This document shows positions 1-7,479 of a stretch of 26,455 bases of DNA, piece by piece. How positions within the stretch are numbered: position 1 is the first letter of the stretch; every line of letters starts with the position of its first letter. The translations under genes were made by a program, and so were the position numbers. This DNA comes from a virus. The notes under the pieces were generated by a model. That model saw only the letters and a program-made list of their open reading frames with translations. It did not search any database and was not told the DNA's origin. The stretch covers positions 1-26,455 of IMG/VR virus record IMGVR_UViG_3300007265_000032. One strand, 5' to 3'.

Positions 1-1
1 C

Positions 2-112
2 CGTTTCTGCGGCAACAAGCCGTCCCTCGTGGTGGTCAAGCAGCGGCGTGATGGCGAGTGGGACTCCAGAGAGGCGGTGCTGCTGATTGGCTGGAAGCCT
101 GTACCGCATTGA
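2..112 (+). CDS. C-terminal end of an unidentified plus-strand protein (partial)
   Basis: The reading frame is open from the window edge to a TGA at 110-112 and gives 36 residues beginning RFCGNKPSLVVV and ending GWKPVPH. The composition (Val-rich strand, charged turn, Trp and Leu pairs) looks like a real beta-rich protein end. The opposite strand here gives only a Ser/Thr/Arg-rich low-quality frame. The 5' end lies outside the window, so the function cannot be assigned. The gene converges on the minus-strand late operon, whose last stop codon is only 4 bases away, so this is the border between two oppositely transcribed modules. Confidence 0.55.
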   Translation, partial: RFCGNKPSLVVVKQRRDGEWDSREAVLLIGWKPVPH

Positions 113-116
113 AGGG

Positions 117-500
117 TCATTGCGCGCGATTGCTAGGCACGACCATTTGCGACAAAAGGGATTGAATCTCGCTGGGAACAAGCTCAGAACGCAGCACGGT
201 TACGCGATTGTCTGGGCTGATCTCTACGTGGAACTGTCGCCCCTTGCGGATTTGCCGCTGGTACACCACATCGTTGTGCGTGAAGTACAGCCAGGAAATA
301 GCGAATGGCCAGTTCAAGTAGGGCGCAAAGGCGAACGCCACTGCCGCATAAGCTCCCGCCCAAACAGACAAGCACCTCGGGCATTGCCAGAGATAGTGAG
401 GGAATCTTGTGCGCAGCTTCGCAGTGATGCGGTCCATCGTGAAGAGTTCCACGATTCGCCATGCCGCGAGAACCGCAAATGCTAAGTGGATATATTTCAT
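117..500 (-). CDS. Small membrane protein with CPRC motif, DUF1360-like
   Basis: A 127-aa protein. The start at 500 is chosen because its ATG overlaps the tailspike stop as ATGA; a longer frame reaching 587 would run inside the tailspike gene. Residues 1-20 are hydrophobic. C40 and C43 lie in the motif CPRCLSVWAG, followed by a second hydrophobic stretch (about 48-72). A CxxC-x-SVWaG motif between membrane segments resembles the DUF1360 family of small phage and bacterial membrane proteins; that assignment is from memory and tentative. The C-terminal third is soluble and charged. As the last gene of the operon, directly after the tailspike, it could be lysis- or exclusion-related, but nothing shows this directly. 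Confidence 0.75.
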   Translation of the reverse strand: MKYIHLAFAVLAAWRIVELFTMDRITAKLRTRFPHYLWQCPRCLSVWAGAYAAVAFAFAPYLNWPFAISWLYFTHNDVVYQRQIRKGRQFHVEISPDNRVTVLRSELVPSEIQSLLSQMVVPSNRAQ

Positions 501-2392
501 TGGCACGTCCAATTTGTTCCGTTCGAGACCGCCATGTGTCCCGTTCCAGCCCCAGCGCAGGTAGCAGCTGTCGTGCAATCGGTGCAATATTTAATGATTC
601 CGGCTGCTGGAACCGCGCCTAAAGCAGCGAACGCAGATGTGCCGATAGCTGGCGTAGTCAAAGCAGGACTGGTAAGCGTTTTGTTCGTCAGCGTGTCGGT
701 TGTGCCCCTGTAAACGAACGTGTCATTCGCGCCCTGCAACGTATTCGTAAAAGCGCTCGCGCCCGTGGCTGGAGCCGTGATCGTGACAGGGGTGTTGAGT
801 AGCCCAGTCGTTCCGCCGATGGCCAGCGGTCCTTCCACATTCCAAAGGTATGGATTGGCGCTGTTAGGCTGCGTCGAAAAGTCGCTGATAGCCTTTGCAT
901 TCCCGCCGTTCACGCGATTAGTAAAGGCCAGCGGGCTGTTGACCATGAAACTGACAAGGCCCCGCGTGGCTCCCGGCCCAGGGACATTCAAGATAGAAGT
1001 AATTCCAGCGGTGCGCGTCGAAGAAACAACCAGTCCGTCAATTCGCACATGGTTGCCACCAACGGAAATCATCCAATCGCCAAGCGCTCCCGCTGTAAAA
1101 TCGTCCAGCATCGTTCCGCCAGAGATCGTCACGTTAATGGGACCGGAGATATAGTGCTGGGTCAGATTCGGAAGATTCTCGAAATGGACCCCGTAGAAGT
1201 TCGCACGCGCTAAACCGGATGCTCCCGTGTAGATAAAATTATTGACTGTATTCGATTCGATGCCCCCGCCATAGAACGTAACTTCACCACTGGCCATACT
1301 AAACCCCGTCGCATTGCTCTGAGCATAAAAGCCGTTCATCATCAGGCTTTCATAGCCGATGAAGTTGCAGCCCGTGGTGTTGTAAACCACTGACAAATTG
1401 TTCCACGTCATCCCGTAGGCGACGGTGGCGGCGTTGTTGTCCAAAATTCCGGTACCAAAGCCCTGTACGGTTACGCCATTGAACAGGCCGTTCTCCACAC
1501 CGCCGTTTGTTTTTGAGATGCGAATCCCGTTCGCCGAACTGCCGCACCCTCCGATGGTGAAGCAGCCATTGTTTACCAGCGTGATGTAGTTGATGCCGGA
1601 ACCGGATTTGATTCCGCCACCCGCTAAAGGAGTCCAGTCGATGGACATCGCGTCGGTTGCCGTCGTAGGCGTGTAATTCAGGCAAGCGCCGCCAGGGTTG
1701 GCATTGTTCGATGTTCCGGGCGCTAGACCATTTAGGATTAAGTATTTCCCAGCAGTCGCAAAGACAATCGGCGTGGAGTAGTTGTAGCAAGAACCGTTCG
1801 CCTGCGGCAGAAGATAGATCGTGCCGCCAGTGGCGGGAAGCGCGGCATAGGCTGCATTGAGTTGCGCTCCGATGTCCCCGGCACCCCAACGGGTAATTGC
1901 GCCGCCGACACAGAGGACGTTGTTAATCTGGTCACTGACGAGCGGAGAATTGTTCAGTGTGAACGGGGCATTGGTAAGTGTTAATGGCTGCCCGGTGATG
2001 GCCTGCGGGACAAGTGGAGCGCTGACGATGGCTGAAGGAACAAAAACGGGAGGGCTCGTCACGTTAGCTGCGATGGCGGTGTTTAGATTGAAAGACGCGC
2101 CGATGATGTTGTACAGCACCGGCCCCATTGAGTTGCCGAGCGCGTCGAAGAACGTAACGGAGTAATGCGTGTTCGATGGATTGATGTTGTCGTTGCCCCA
2201 CAGGCTGATTGAAAAGGTTCCGTTCTGGGCGGTGACGATCGAATAGGTCAACTGTGGGATGATGGCTGTGCCAGTGACGCCAATGGGGTTACCTGTTCCA
2301 ATGTTGGTGAGCTGGAACAGAATTTTTCCCTGTCCGATAAGCCCGCCTGTCAGTTGATTGAGGGTGCCTGTAACCGTGCAAGGTGTTGGCAT
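497..2392 (-). CDS. Tailspike / tail fibre with beta-helix domain
   Basis: A 631-aa virion protein that probably binds or degrades the host surface polysaccharide. The N-terminal 110 residues form a beta-rich domain ending in a GNDNINPSNTHYSVT stretch, typical of phage tail-fibre attachment domains. From about residue 172 (GDIGAQLNAAYAALPATGG, then TIYLLP) it reads like the first rung of a pectate-lyase-type right-handed beta-helix, followed by Asn/Gly/Ser-rich short repeats to about 480. Near the C-terminus is DTLTNKTLTSP, a recurring tail-fibre motif, and the protein ends with several Cys and a terminal WTCQ. The ATG lies immediately after the stop of the FN3-like gene. I cannot see a catalytic set, so enzymatic cleavage is inferred only from the fold class. 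Confidence 0.85.
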   Translation of the reverse strand: MPTPCTVTGTLNQLTGGLIGQGKILFQLTNIGTGNPIGVTGTAIIPQLTYSIVTAQNGTFSISLWGNDNINPSNTHYSVTFFDALGNSMGPVLYNIIGASFNLNTAIAANVTSPPVFVPSAIVSAPLVPQAITGQPLTLTNAPFTLNNSPLVSDQINNVLCVGGAITRWGAGDIGAQLNAAYAALPATGGTIYLLPQANGSCYNYSTPIVFATAGKYLILNGLAPGTSNNANPGGACLNYTPTTATDAMSIDWTPLAGGGIKSGSGINYITLVNNGCFTIGGCGSSANGIRISKTNGGVENGLFNGVTVQGFGTGILDNNAATVAYGMTWNNLSVVYNTTGCNFIGYESLMMNGFYAQSNATGFSMASGEVTFYGGGIESNTVNNFIYTGASGLARANFYGVHFENLPNLTQHYISGPINVTISGGTMLDDFTAGALGDWMISVGGNHVRIDGLVVSSTRTAGITSILNVPGPGATRGLVSFMVNSPLAFTNRVNGGNAKAISDFSTQPNSANPYLWNVEGPLAIGGTTGLLNTPVTITAPATGASAFTNTLQGANDTFVYRGTTDTLTNKTLTSPALTTPAIGTSAFAALGAVPAAGIIKYCTDCTTAATCAGAGTGHMAVSNGTNWTCQ

Positions 2393-2917
2393 TTACTGTG
2401 TAGTCCTCGGCCCTGGACGGCCTGGCAATGCGCCGCCGCCGCCGACTCCGCCGCCGACTCCGCCTTGATTTACTGGCGTTTGCGAAATGGGGACGATAGC
2501 TGCTGCGGTAGAAAGTGCGAAGCCGGAAGCGCCCGCTGAAAGCGTTCCGCGATTACCTGAATTGTCATAAGCCTGCACAAAATAGAATCTAGTCGTCGTA
2601 TCGTTTAGCCCTGTGCGCAGATAGGAATTGCTAACAGCGCCGTGATTCGATGGAATGGTTACCAATGGCACGCCCGGAGGTGCGCTCGACGTGCCGCTTT
2701 CAAACAGCGCGTAGTGGTTGGCATTCTGAATTTCGTTGAAGATAATTTGCACCGCTCCGGGCTGAGAGATCGTCGTCACCGCTGGCGCAGGGAGGGGGAA
2801 CAAACTGGACTGCGATTGCAAGGCCACGCTCAAGAGGTACTGCAAAAAATCTCGCGTAGCCCCCTGGATGTAGGCGTCATCTGGAACGCTAGTGAAGGGG
2901 CGGCTAGGTCCGGGCAT
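2393..2917 (-). CDS. Virion protein with fibronectin-III-like domain and Gly-rich tail
   Basis: A 174-aa protein. The start at 2917 is chosen because its ATG overlaps the upstream stop (TAATG); the frame extends further upstream but there it only shadows the previous gene. Residues about 50-135 look like one fibronectin type III domain (a NEIQNANHYALFESG strand, later RFYFVQAYDNSGNRG), a fold often used in virion surface proteins. The C-terminus is a Gly/Pro linker (GGVGGGVGGGG) encoded by a short GC-rich tandem repeat. It sits between the phosphatase-like gene and the tailspike, so a tail appendage, connector or baseplate role is likely. I do not recognise a named family. Confidence 0.7.
   Translation of the reverse strand: MPGPSRPFTSVPDDAYIQGATRDFLQYLLSVALQSQSSLFPLPAPAVTTISQPGAVQIIFNEIQNANHYALFESGTSSAPPGVPLVTIPSNHGAVSNSYLRTGLNDTTTRFYFVQAYDNSGNRGTLSAGASGFALSTAAAIVPISQTPVNQGGVGGGVGGGGALPGRPGPRTTQ
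2438..2461. repeat. Two perfect 12-bp tandem repeats coding a Gly-rich linker
   Basis: The unit gccgccgactcc occurs twice back to back. On the minus strand it encodes the GGVGGGV part of the FN3-like protein's C-terminal tail. It is probably a slippage-prone linker; unit number could vary between relatives. Confidence 0.7.
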
Positions 2918-3450
2918 TAGCCTCTGCCTACCTTGTAGATTTTGTCGCGCTTCACGGGGTTGCCGTTGGGCACTAAGGCGTGAGCGGTCATACCATCTCT
3001 TATGAAAGCGATGGTCAGCGGGTCCGTCACAAAGGCCACCGGCGAAGTGTTCTTCAGGAGCGTATTGAAACGCGAAGCGAAGCGCTTCATGAAGCTCGTC
3101 AGCGAATCGCCCTCTCTTATTGGGATGTCCGGATTTTTTCGCCACTTCTGCTCGACTCGCTCCATTGCAATTCCCAAATCTGATAAGCGGATACCGTGGA
3201 ATCGGCCAATTCTAAAACGGCGGAATGCAAATTCATGTCGGAGCGGAACGTGTAGCTCGGAGGCGAGTAACTGAGCTGCTTCGGTATCAAGGTCAGAGCT
3301 ATAAACATCAGTGACTCCCTTGTCCTTGAGTTGCGCGATAAGTTCGAGCCACTCGCGCTTTGCCTTGCGGTCGAGCTTGACCACGGTCCAGCTAGGCACA
3401 CGCTGTTTGCGCTCCATGACGCTTTCAGGGGTTGGTACTATGAATATCAT
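2917..3450 (-). CDS. Histidine-phosphatase-fold protein lacking the catalytic residues
   Basis: A 177-aa protein that lines up with the phosphoglycerate-mutase / histidine phosphatase superfamily. It has an N-terminal MIFIV strand where LVRHGE is expected, then a helix, then GVTDVYSSDL at 45-54 (the family's 'VYSSDL..A..TA' block), then a FRRFRIGRFHGIR block at 76-88, and a C-terminal FVTDPLTIAFIRD at 140-152 where 'vvsHg..ir' is expected. The catalytic RHG is replaced by PTP (6-8), the acid residue of the 'LrE' block by Arg, and the second His by Asp. The fold is probably kept while phosphatase activity is lost. The ATG start at 3450 keeps the whole N-terminal strand; no strong ribosome site is seen. 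Superfamily assignment is from motif order only. Confidence 0.6.
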   Translation of the reverse strand: MIFIVPTPESVMERKQRVPSWTVVKLDRKAKREWLELIAQLKDKGVTDVYSSDLDTEAAQLLASELHVPLRHEFAFRRFRIGRFHGIRLSDLGIAMERVEQKWRKNPDIPIREGDSLTSFMKRFASRFNTLLKNTSPVAFVTDPLTIAFIRDGMTAHALVPNGNPVKRDKIYKVGRG

Positions 3451-3506
3451 TTTCGCTTTAGGTTCTCTCTTGCGCTCGGTAAGAATTGAGGCGCAGACTC
3501 TCGGGC

Positions 3507-3749
3507 ATGGTTTCGCTGGCTGCCAATGTCGCCGCCTTCCTGTTTCTGCTATTTATTGGCCTGTGCGCGTTGGGCCTCATGAGTTCGCTTTTTGGTTGGG
3601 GCCTCATATATTTGAGTGGACTTCTTGACCGTCCTTCAAAAACTCAGAGACAAGCGAATGACGGATACGAATGTCCAGAATGCGGTTATCGACATCCTAG
3701 GGAAGCGTTTTGCCCAACCGCCAATCCTCTCGCCTGGCGACTACTGTGA
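3507..3749 (+). CDS. Small membrane protein with C-terminal zinc motif, isolated on the plus strand
   Basis: An 80-aa protein starting at the ATG at 3507 (an upstream in-frame TTG at 3486 would add 7 residues). Residues 1-40 are strongly hydrophobic, with one long or two short membrane segments (AAFLFLLFIGLCALGL and the FGWGLIYL region). A short basic linker is followed by YECPECGYRHPREAFCP, a zinc-ribbon-like CxxC...C cluster. The hydrophobic block plus Cys/His tail is hard to explain as chance antisense, and no minus-strand gene covers this interval. It diverges from the phosphatase-like gene and converges on the 635-aa ejection protein. No good ribosome site or promoter is visible. A moron-type gene such as superinfection exclusion is possible but unsupported. 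Confidence 0.55.
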   Translation: MVSLAANVAAFLFLLFIGLCALGLMSSLFGWGLIYLSGLLDRPSKTQRQANDGYECPECGYRHPREAFCPTANPLAWRLL

Positions 3750-3756
3750 AATCGCG

Positions 3757-5664
3757 TCATTGATTTTCTGCAAGCATCTGGCGGAAGTCTGCTAGATGGC
3801 CTTCGATGCGGCTGCGTTCACTCTTGGGAAGTTTGGCGTCTTTCAGCGCCTTCTCATCGCTGGCGATGGTCTCCTCGATCACAGACTGCTTGATAGCTGC
3901 TTTGGCAGCGTCCGTACCTTCTACGGTTCTTGGTGCAGATTTACCGCGAACCCAATTTGGGGCGCTTCCCGGTCCACCGCCCTGCCCTCCTCGCGTGAAT
4001 GGCGTAGGGTTTCCGGGCGGGATTGAGTTTCCTTTCGTGGACGCCTTCGCTGCGGCTTTCGAGGACGGGTAAATCTTTTCTGGCGATACATTCGGGACAT
4101 TAGGAAGCCCTTCGCCATATAGGTGCTCGGTCATGCCAGCAGCGCGCGCGATGCGCGGCAAGCCAACACGTATGGCGGCCATCTTCGGACTGATTGCAGC
4201 AAGGATCGGCGTCATGCGCGAAGGCTCATTCAGCATGTCCATGCGCTCGCCGTAGCGGTAGCCGTTCACCGTTTCCTGTAATTTGTCAGTGTCTAAGCCG
4301 TAGGGAGCAATCTTGTCGAGCAACGGCTTGACTTGTGGGCCAAGGTCGTCGCTGATTAACGGCTTCATAATTGAGCCGTGGTTCCCGCCGAAATACGTGT
4401 CTTTGAGCGGCGAACGGTAGGCGGTGTCATAGAACGTCTTGACCTTACTCGCGCCTTCCGTCCATTCATTCAACATTCCGTGGCTTTCGGCTTTGTTGCG
4501 TAGCATCTCGCCCAGCTTGGCGTAGGCCCCTTTGACGCCAGCTTCTACCGCGCCTTCTGCGTTGGCGATCTGTTTCCCGATGTCGGAGTGAATTTGCTTC
4601 AATTCCTCGAAGGACATCTTCCCTTCCCCACCGCCGCCTTCCATGCGCTTTACTTCTTCCGGTGTAAATGCTCCCGATGCCTTGAGCCGCTGGTAAGCCT
4701 TGAGGTCGCTGGGATTGCTCAGGTCGAAGTGGCGCCCGCCAACGGTTGGCCCTGTGGAGCGCGGGCCAGTCGGTTCACCGGATTCAAGTACCTTGGTGAT
4801 CGCCGCGGGGACTCTTTGTTCGGCCTTGACGACTCCCATCGCGTCTTTCACCGCGGCGTGTACGTCCGCGCGATTGAATGCTCCGCTAGGCTCGGCGGCA
4901 TCGATTGTCTGACTCACCGTGCTCATCAGCCCCTTGCCGTCCTCATGCACGGCGTCGAGCGTGGATTTGACGGCTGATTGCACCGCGCTTGCTCTTTGGA
5001 CTTGGCGCTGAATGAAGTTGGCCTTTGCCGGGCCTTGGTTCATCACGTTCTGGATGGACTCTTTGCCTAGCGGGTCGCCTATGGTGAGCTTCCCGCGTGA
5101 AGTTATAGATGGGCCCGCTTCTGCGGGGTTTTCCTTGAGGAGTCCCAGACTGGCGAGATTGCCGAGAAGCGCCCCTCCGCCATGCGCCACCTTTTCAGTG
5201 TCTTTGTTCCACGCCCCGCTGCCCATCTCTTCCACGCCACTGGCTGCGCCATGCGCCCCGCCCATGAGTCCTTTAGCCAACATCGAGATAACGCCCCAGA
5301 GCGGCCCGCCTTGGCCCCACGGTGTCGTGGCAGCCGTGTTTACCTGCTCATTGAGACCTTGGCCTATCGTGGAGAGGTTTGTGCGGCCAGACGTGCTCTG
5401 GGCGCCCTCTGGAATGATTGCGCTGGTTACGCCCATTGCGCCTGAGCGTGCCACGCTGCCCAGCGTCGGACCTTCCTCCGCTGGCGCGGCAACGCCTTTG
5501 GCGTTGATGATTGGCCCGCCCGGACGTGTCTGCATTGCGCCCGGTTGCCGTTCCGAGGCGTAGCGCTTCATCACGCCATCGACTACGGCCATATCCGTAC
5601 CAGCCGGAAAGACGTGCTGCGTTCCGTCTGCCGCGTTCGCTGTGATTTGCTGTCCGTCAGGCAT
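3757..5664 (-). CDS. Large internal virion / DNA-ejection protein
   Basis: A 635-aa protein starting one base after the previous stop (TAAATG). The first 40 residues hold DGTQHVFPAGTDMAVVDGVMKRYAS, shown here in part as DGTQHVFPAGTD; this 'DG..h.FP.GT...V...MK.Ya' block recurs at the N-terminus of phage internal proteins. A Gly/Ala-rich, mildly hydrophobic segment follows (about 120-175), then long Lys/Glu/Ala helices (about 200-480) and a Pro/Gly-rich low-complexity linker (about 545-580). This mix of glycine-rich hydrophobic and helical segments fits proteins that leave the capsid and line the DNA channel on infection. There is no lysozyme or transglycosylase motif. It follows a coiled-coil protein and two other ejection-like genes. 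Confidence 0.65.
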   Translation of the reverse strand: MPDGQQITANAADGTQHVFPAGTDMAVVDGVMKRYASERQPGAMQTRPGGPIINAKGVAAPAEEGPTLGSVARSGAMGVTSAIIPEGAQSTSGRTNLSTIGQGLNEQVNTAATTPWGQGGPLWGVISMLAKGLMGGAHGAASGVEEMGSGAWNKDTEKVAHGGGALLGNLASLGLLKENPAEAGPSITSRGKLTIGDPLGKESIQNVMNQGPAKANFIQRQVQRASAVQSAVKSTLDAVHEDGKGLMSTVSQTIDAAEPSGAFNRADVHAAVKDAMGVVKAEQRVPAAITKVLESGEPTGPRSTGPTVGGRHFDLSNPSDLKAYQRLKASGAFTPEEVKRMEGGGGEGKMSFEELKQIHSDIGKQIANAEGAVEAGVKGAYAKLGEMLRNKAESHGMLNEWTEGASKVKTFYDTAYRSPLKDTYFGGNHGSIMKPLISDDLGPQVKPLLDKIAPYGLDTDKLQETVNGYRYGERMDMLNEPSRMTPILAAISPKMAAIRVGLPRIARAAGMTEHLYGEGLPNVPNVSPEKIYPSSKAAAKASTKGNSIPPGNPTPFTRGGQGGGPGSAPNWVRGKSAPRTVEGTDAAKAAIKQSVIEETIASDEKALKDAKLPKSERSRIEGHLADFRQMLAENQ

Positions 5665-6597
5665 TTATTGCGGCCCTGCGACTCGATTTCCTTGCGCGTC
5701 GTAGTGGAAGGCGCTTCCACTCGTTGCTGCGGGCGGATTCTTCTGCCTGCTTTTTGCCGCTGCTTTTGGATTGCTCGGCAACGGTGCAGCGGGAAGAGGT
5801 GCGGTTGGCGTTCCCGTGGTTGGCGGCTGGCCTCCGGGCGATACTCCCGGCATCCCCGCGCCGCGTGCTTCGCCAACCATCGAAGTTACGTCCTTCAGCC
5901 CAAACAGTTGGTCGAGAATCGGATGCTCGTAGGCGAGCCCTTGAATAGCGGTCACCGCCTTAACGCCTTCCTCGGTTCCCTTCTGGCTGAGCGCCGTTCG
6001 TGCAAGATCGAGGAATCCCTGCTTGATGCCCATGCCCTGCTCGGCCAATTCCAGCTTCGCTTGTTCGATACCAACCTGTTGCGCGCGGAGCTTGAATGTT
6101 TTCTCAAACTGAGCAGCTTGATTGCTGATGCGCGTTTTGGCCTGGTCGAGCCGTCCCTGCGCCATGTCCTTCTGCCAATTGCTCTTTTCCTGTGCGAGGT
6201 CGGCCATTTGCTGCTTGATGGCGTTCGCTGTTTCGCGGGCCTCACCCTTACTCTTTACATCGGTGGCGTAATCTTGCTCTCTGGATGCCGCTGTCGCCGC
6301 AAGGTTCTTGCGATTCTCCAATTCTCCCTGCTGGTACTCTCCGGTCTGCGCGAGCCGCGCCATCGTCTCCGCTTTTTGCTGCTCCATGTTTTGCGCTTCC
6401 ATGCGTTGCTGTGGCGGCATGGAGGTCCAGCCGTAGGACTGCGCTCCGCCAGCAATGGCCTTGATGATTGCGGCCACGACGGGATGCACGCCTGCATCAA
6501 TCCCGCCTGACGGTTGCGGGACCGCTGAAGCAGCAGGATTCTGTAGCGTCTGCTGCGCCATGTTCATCAGTGGAGCGGTTGCGTTGGGAGAGTTCAT
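5665..6597 (-). CDS. Coiled-coil internal virion protein
   Basis: A 310-aa protein whose ATG overlaps the 49-aa gene's stop (ATGA). A short hydrophobic Ala/Gly/Ile segment (about 40-55) is followed by a long Gln/Glu/Lys/Arg-rich helical stretch (about 60-200) with heptad-like spacing, and a Pro/Ala/Thr-rich tail. The layout resembles podovirus ejection proteins, and it sits just before the larger ejection candidate. A named family is not recognised. The alternative is a tail-associated chaperone or scaffold for the internal proteins. Confidence 0.6.
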   Translation of the reverse strand: MNSPNATAPLMNMAQQTLQNPAASAVPQPSGGIDAGVHPVVAAIIKAIAGGAQSYGWTSMPPQQRMEAQNMEQQKAETMARLAQTGEYQQGELENRKNLAATAASREQDYATDVKSKGEARETANAIKQQMADLAQEKSNWQKDMAQGRLDQAKTRISNQAAQFEKTFKLRAQQVGIEQAKLELAEQGMGIKQGFLDLARTALSQKGTEEGVKAVTAIQGLAYEHPILDQLFGLKDVTSMVGEARGAGMPGVSPGGQPPTTGTPTAPLPAAPLPSNPKAAAKSRQKNPPAATSGSAFHYDAQGNRVAGPQ

Positions 6598-6743
6598 AGT
6601 TTTTCTCGTGTATTAATAAGAGCCAGAAGGATTTCCTTGAACGCTTCAGCGCGAATCCGTGCCTCTGCTGTGCGGCGCACTTGGAGTTTCCAATGCTTGC
6701 GATATATTTTTGCGGTCAGCTTATACTTGGCCAGGTCTTTCAT
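6594..6743 (-). CDS. Short basic protein, 49 aa, unknown function
   Basis: This short gene has a good ribosome site (TGGAG, 6 bases before the ATG) and its stop overlaps the next ATG as ATGA, so it belongs to the coupled operon. The product is strongly basic and helical: it starts MKDLAKYKLTAKIYRKHWKL and continues with an Arg/Ala/Glu-rich helix ending NTREKL. No motif is recognised. It is the first minus-strand gene after the interruption by the plus-strand 64-aa gene, so it would restart transcription or translation there. Confidence 0.65.
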   Translation of the reverse strand: MKDLAKYKLTAKIYRKHWKLQVRRTAEARIRAEAFKEILLALINTREKL

Positions 6744-6771
6744 GCTAGACTCCAGTCGTTCTTCATGCGGG

Positions 6772-6822
6772 CCTCCCTTCCTGGGGCATCACCTATGCGC
6801 GGCCTGCCCATTTGAAGGGAGG
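6772..6822. repeat. 9-bp perfect inverted repeat with structured loop
   Basis: CCTCCCTTC (6772-6780) pairs with GAAGGGAGG (6814-6822). Inside the 33-base loop, TGGGGCA and TGCCCA can pair with one bulge, which would extend the hairpin. It lies between two divergent genes, the minus-strand 49-aa gene and the plus-strand 64-aa gene. No T-run follows on either strand, so it is not a simple terminator. It could be an operator, an RNA element, or the end of an inserted cassette. Confidence 0.55.
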
Positions 6823-6860
6823 TCCGAAAACCTCCGCTCAAAGGGGCAGCCGGGCCGCCA

Positions 6861-7055
6861 ATGGAACCAATGTCCGAAGAAGAATTGAAAGCGGTCATGC
6901 TCGACCTGATGAAGCGGGCAGGGGCAGACCCTGCACTGATATACGCCTTCGAAAAAACTGGGCGTCTCGTCTCAGAAGAAAACGCTAAACAGCTATCGGA
7001 TGAGGACATTGCTGAATGGAATGCTGCGATCGAAGAATATCGGGCAAAGCACTGA
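6861..7055 (+). CDS. Small acidic helical protein, isolated on the plus strand
   Basis: A 64-aa acidic protein (55-61 aa if a later ATG at 6870 is used). It has a clear protein-like pattern: an EEELKAVMLDLMKRAG helix, then DPALIYAFEKTGRLVSEEN, then DEDIAEWNAAIEEY. It reads like a compact helical domain rather than an antisense shadow. Its last 71 bases overlap the end of the convergent minus-strand zinc-ribbon gene. No strong ribosome site is visible; the AAAGGGG upstream is too far away. The function is unknown. Its orientation and the inverted repeat just upstream suggest a separately expressed inserted gene. Confidence 0.6.
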   Translation: MEPMSEEELKAVMLDLMKRAGADPALIYAFEKTGRLVSEENAKQLSDEDIAEWNAAIEEYRAKH

Positions 7056-7476
7056 CAGTCGCTAGATGCTTCGCTTTCTCGTTTCGCGCCCAGTTAAAAA
7101 CTGCCTGGTAATCGTCTTCGTTCCAGACCTTGCTATGCGACACATCGGCCAAGCAGTTCATGCATTTCCCGGTCCATCCGCCACGGACAGTAAACACTGC
7201 ATCGCAACTGTTACACCATCCCATTATCCCGGCAGGAGGAAGAGGCGGCACCCAGCTATGCATAATTGGCCTTGGTGGATTCGCTCTAACAAACTGTGGA
7301 GGAATATATTTCACCCCCACCAAATTGCATTCCTTCGGAGTCTGGTTGCCCCACACTTTGCGCTGTAATGAGTCTTTCCAGTTAGCGCGGGGCTTGCCCT
7401 CGTCTAGCAGCGCATCAATAGCGGCCATCTGGTCCCAAGTACATCCGCGTGCTTCGCCAAGAGTGATGATTTCCAT
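6985..7476 (-). CDS. Zinc-ribbon protein of unknown function
   Basis: A 163-aa protein. The N-terminal 45 residues are helical (GEARGCTWDQMAAIDALLDE). A Pro-rich middle leads to a four-Cys cluster at about 105-130: WCNSCDAVF, 10 or so residues, then KCMNC, consistent with a zinc ribbon. The C-terminal helix region carries a late CPH. The start at 7476 is an ATG without a strong ribosome site. In the same frame upstream are an amber codon and then a 14-codon ORF with a good ribosome site. The 3' end overlaps the convergent 64-aa gene by 71 bases. No family is recognised. Confidence 0.6.
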   Translation of the reverse strand: MEIITLGEARGCTWDQMAAIDALLDEGKPRANWKDSLQRKVWGNQTPKECNLVGVKYIPPQFVRANPPRPIMHSWVPPLPPAGIMGWCNSCDAVFTVRGGWTGKCMNCLADVSHSKVWNEDDYQAVFNWARNEKAKHLATVSALPDILRSQHSIQQCPHPIAV

Positions 7477-7479
7477 GCG

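Noticed and set aside
2918-3145. Upstream extension of the FN3-like frame
   Set aside because: It lies fully in the phosphatase-like gene in another frame; the TAATG junction marks the real start.
5545-6510. 321-aa plus-strand ORF
   Set aside because: Arg/Cys/Leu-rich shadow of two helical minus-strand proteins; no ribosome site or domain.
6740-7009. 89-aa minus-strand ORF opposite the 64-aa gene
   Set aside because: Ser/Arg/Pro-rich antisense of the acidic plus-strand protein, without a ribosome site.
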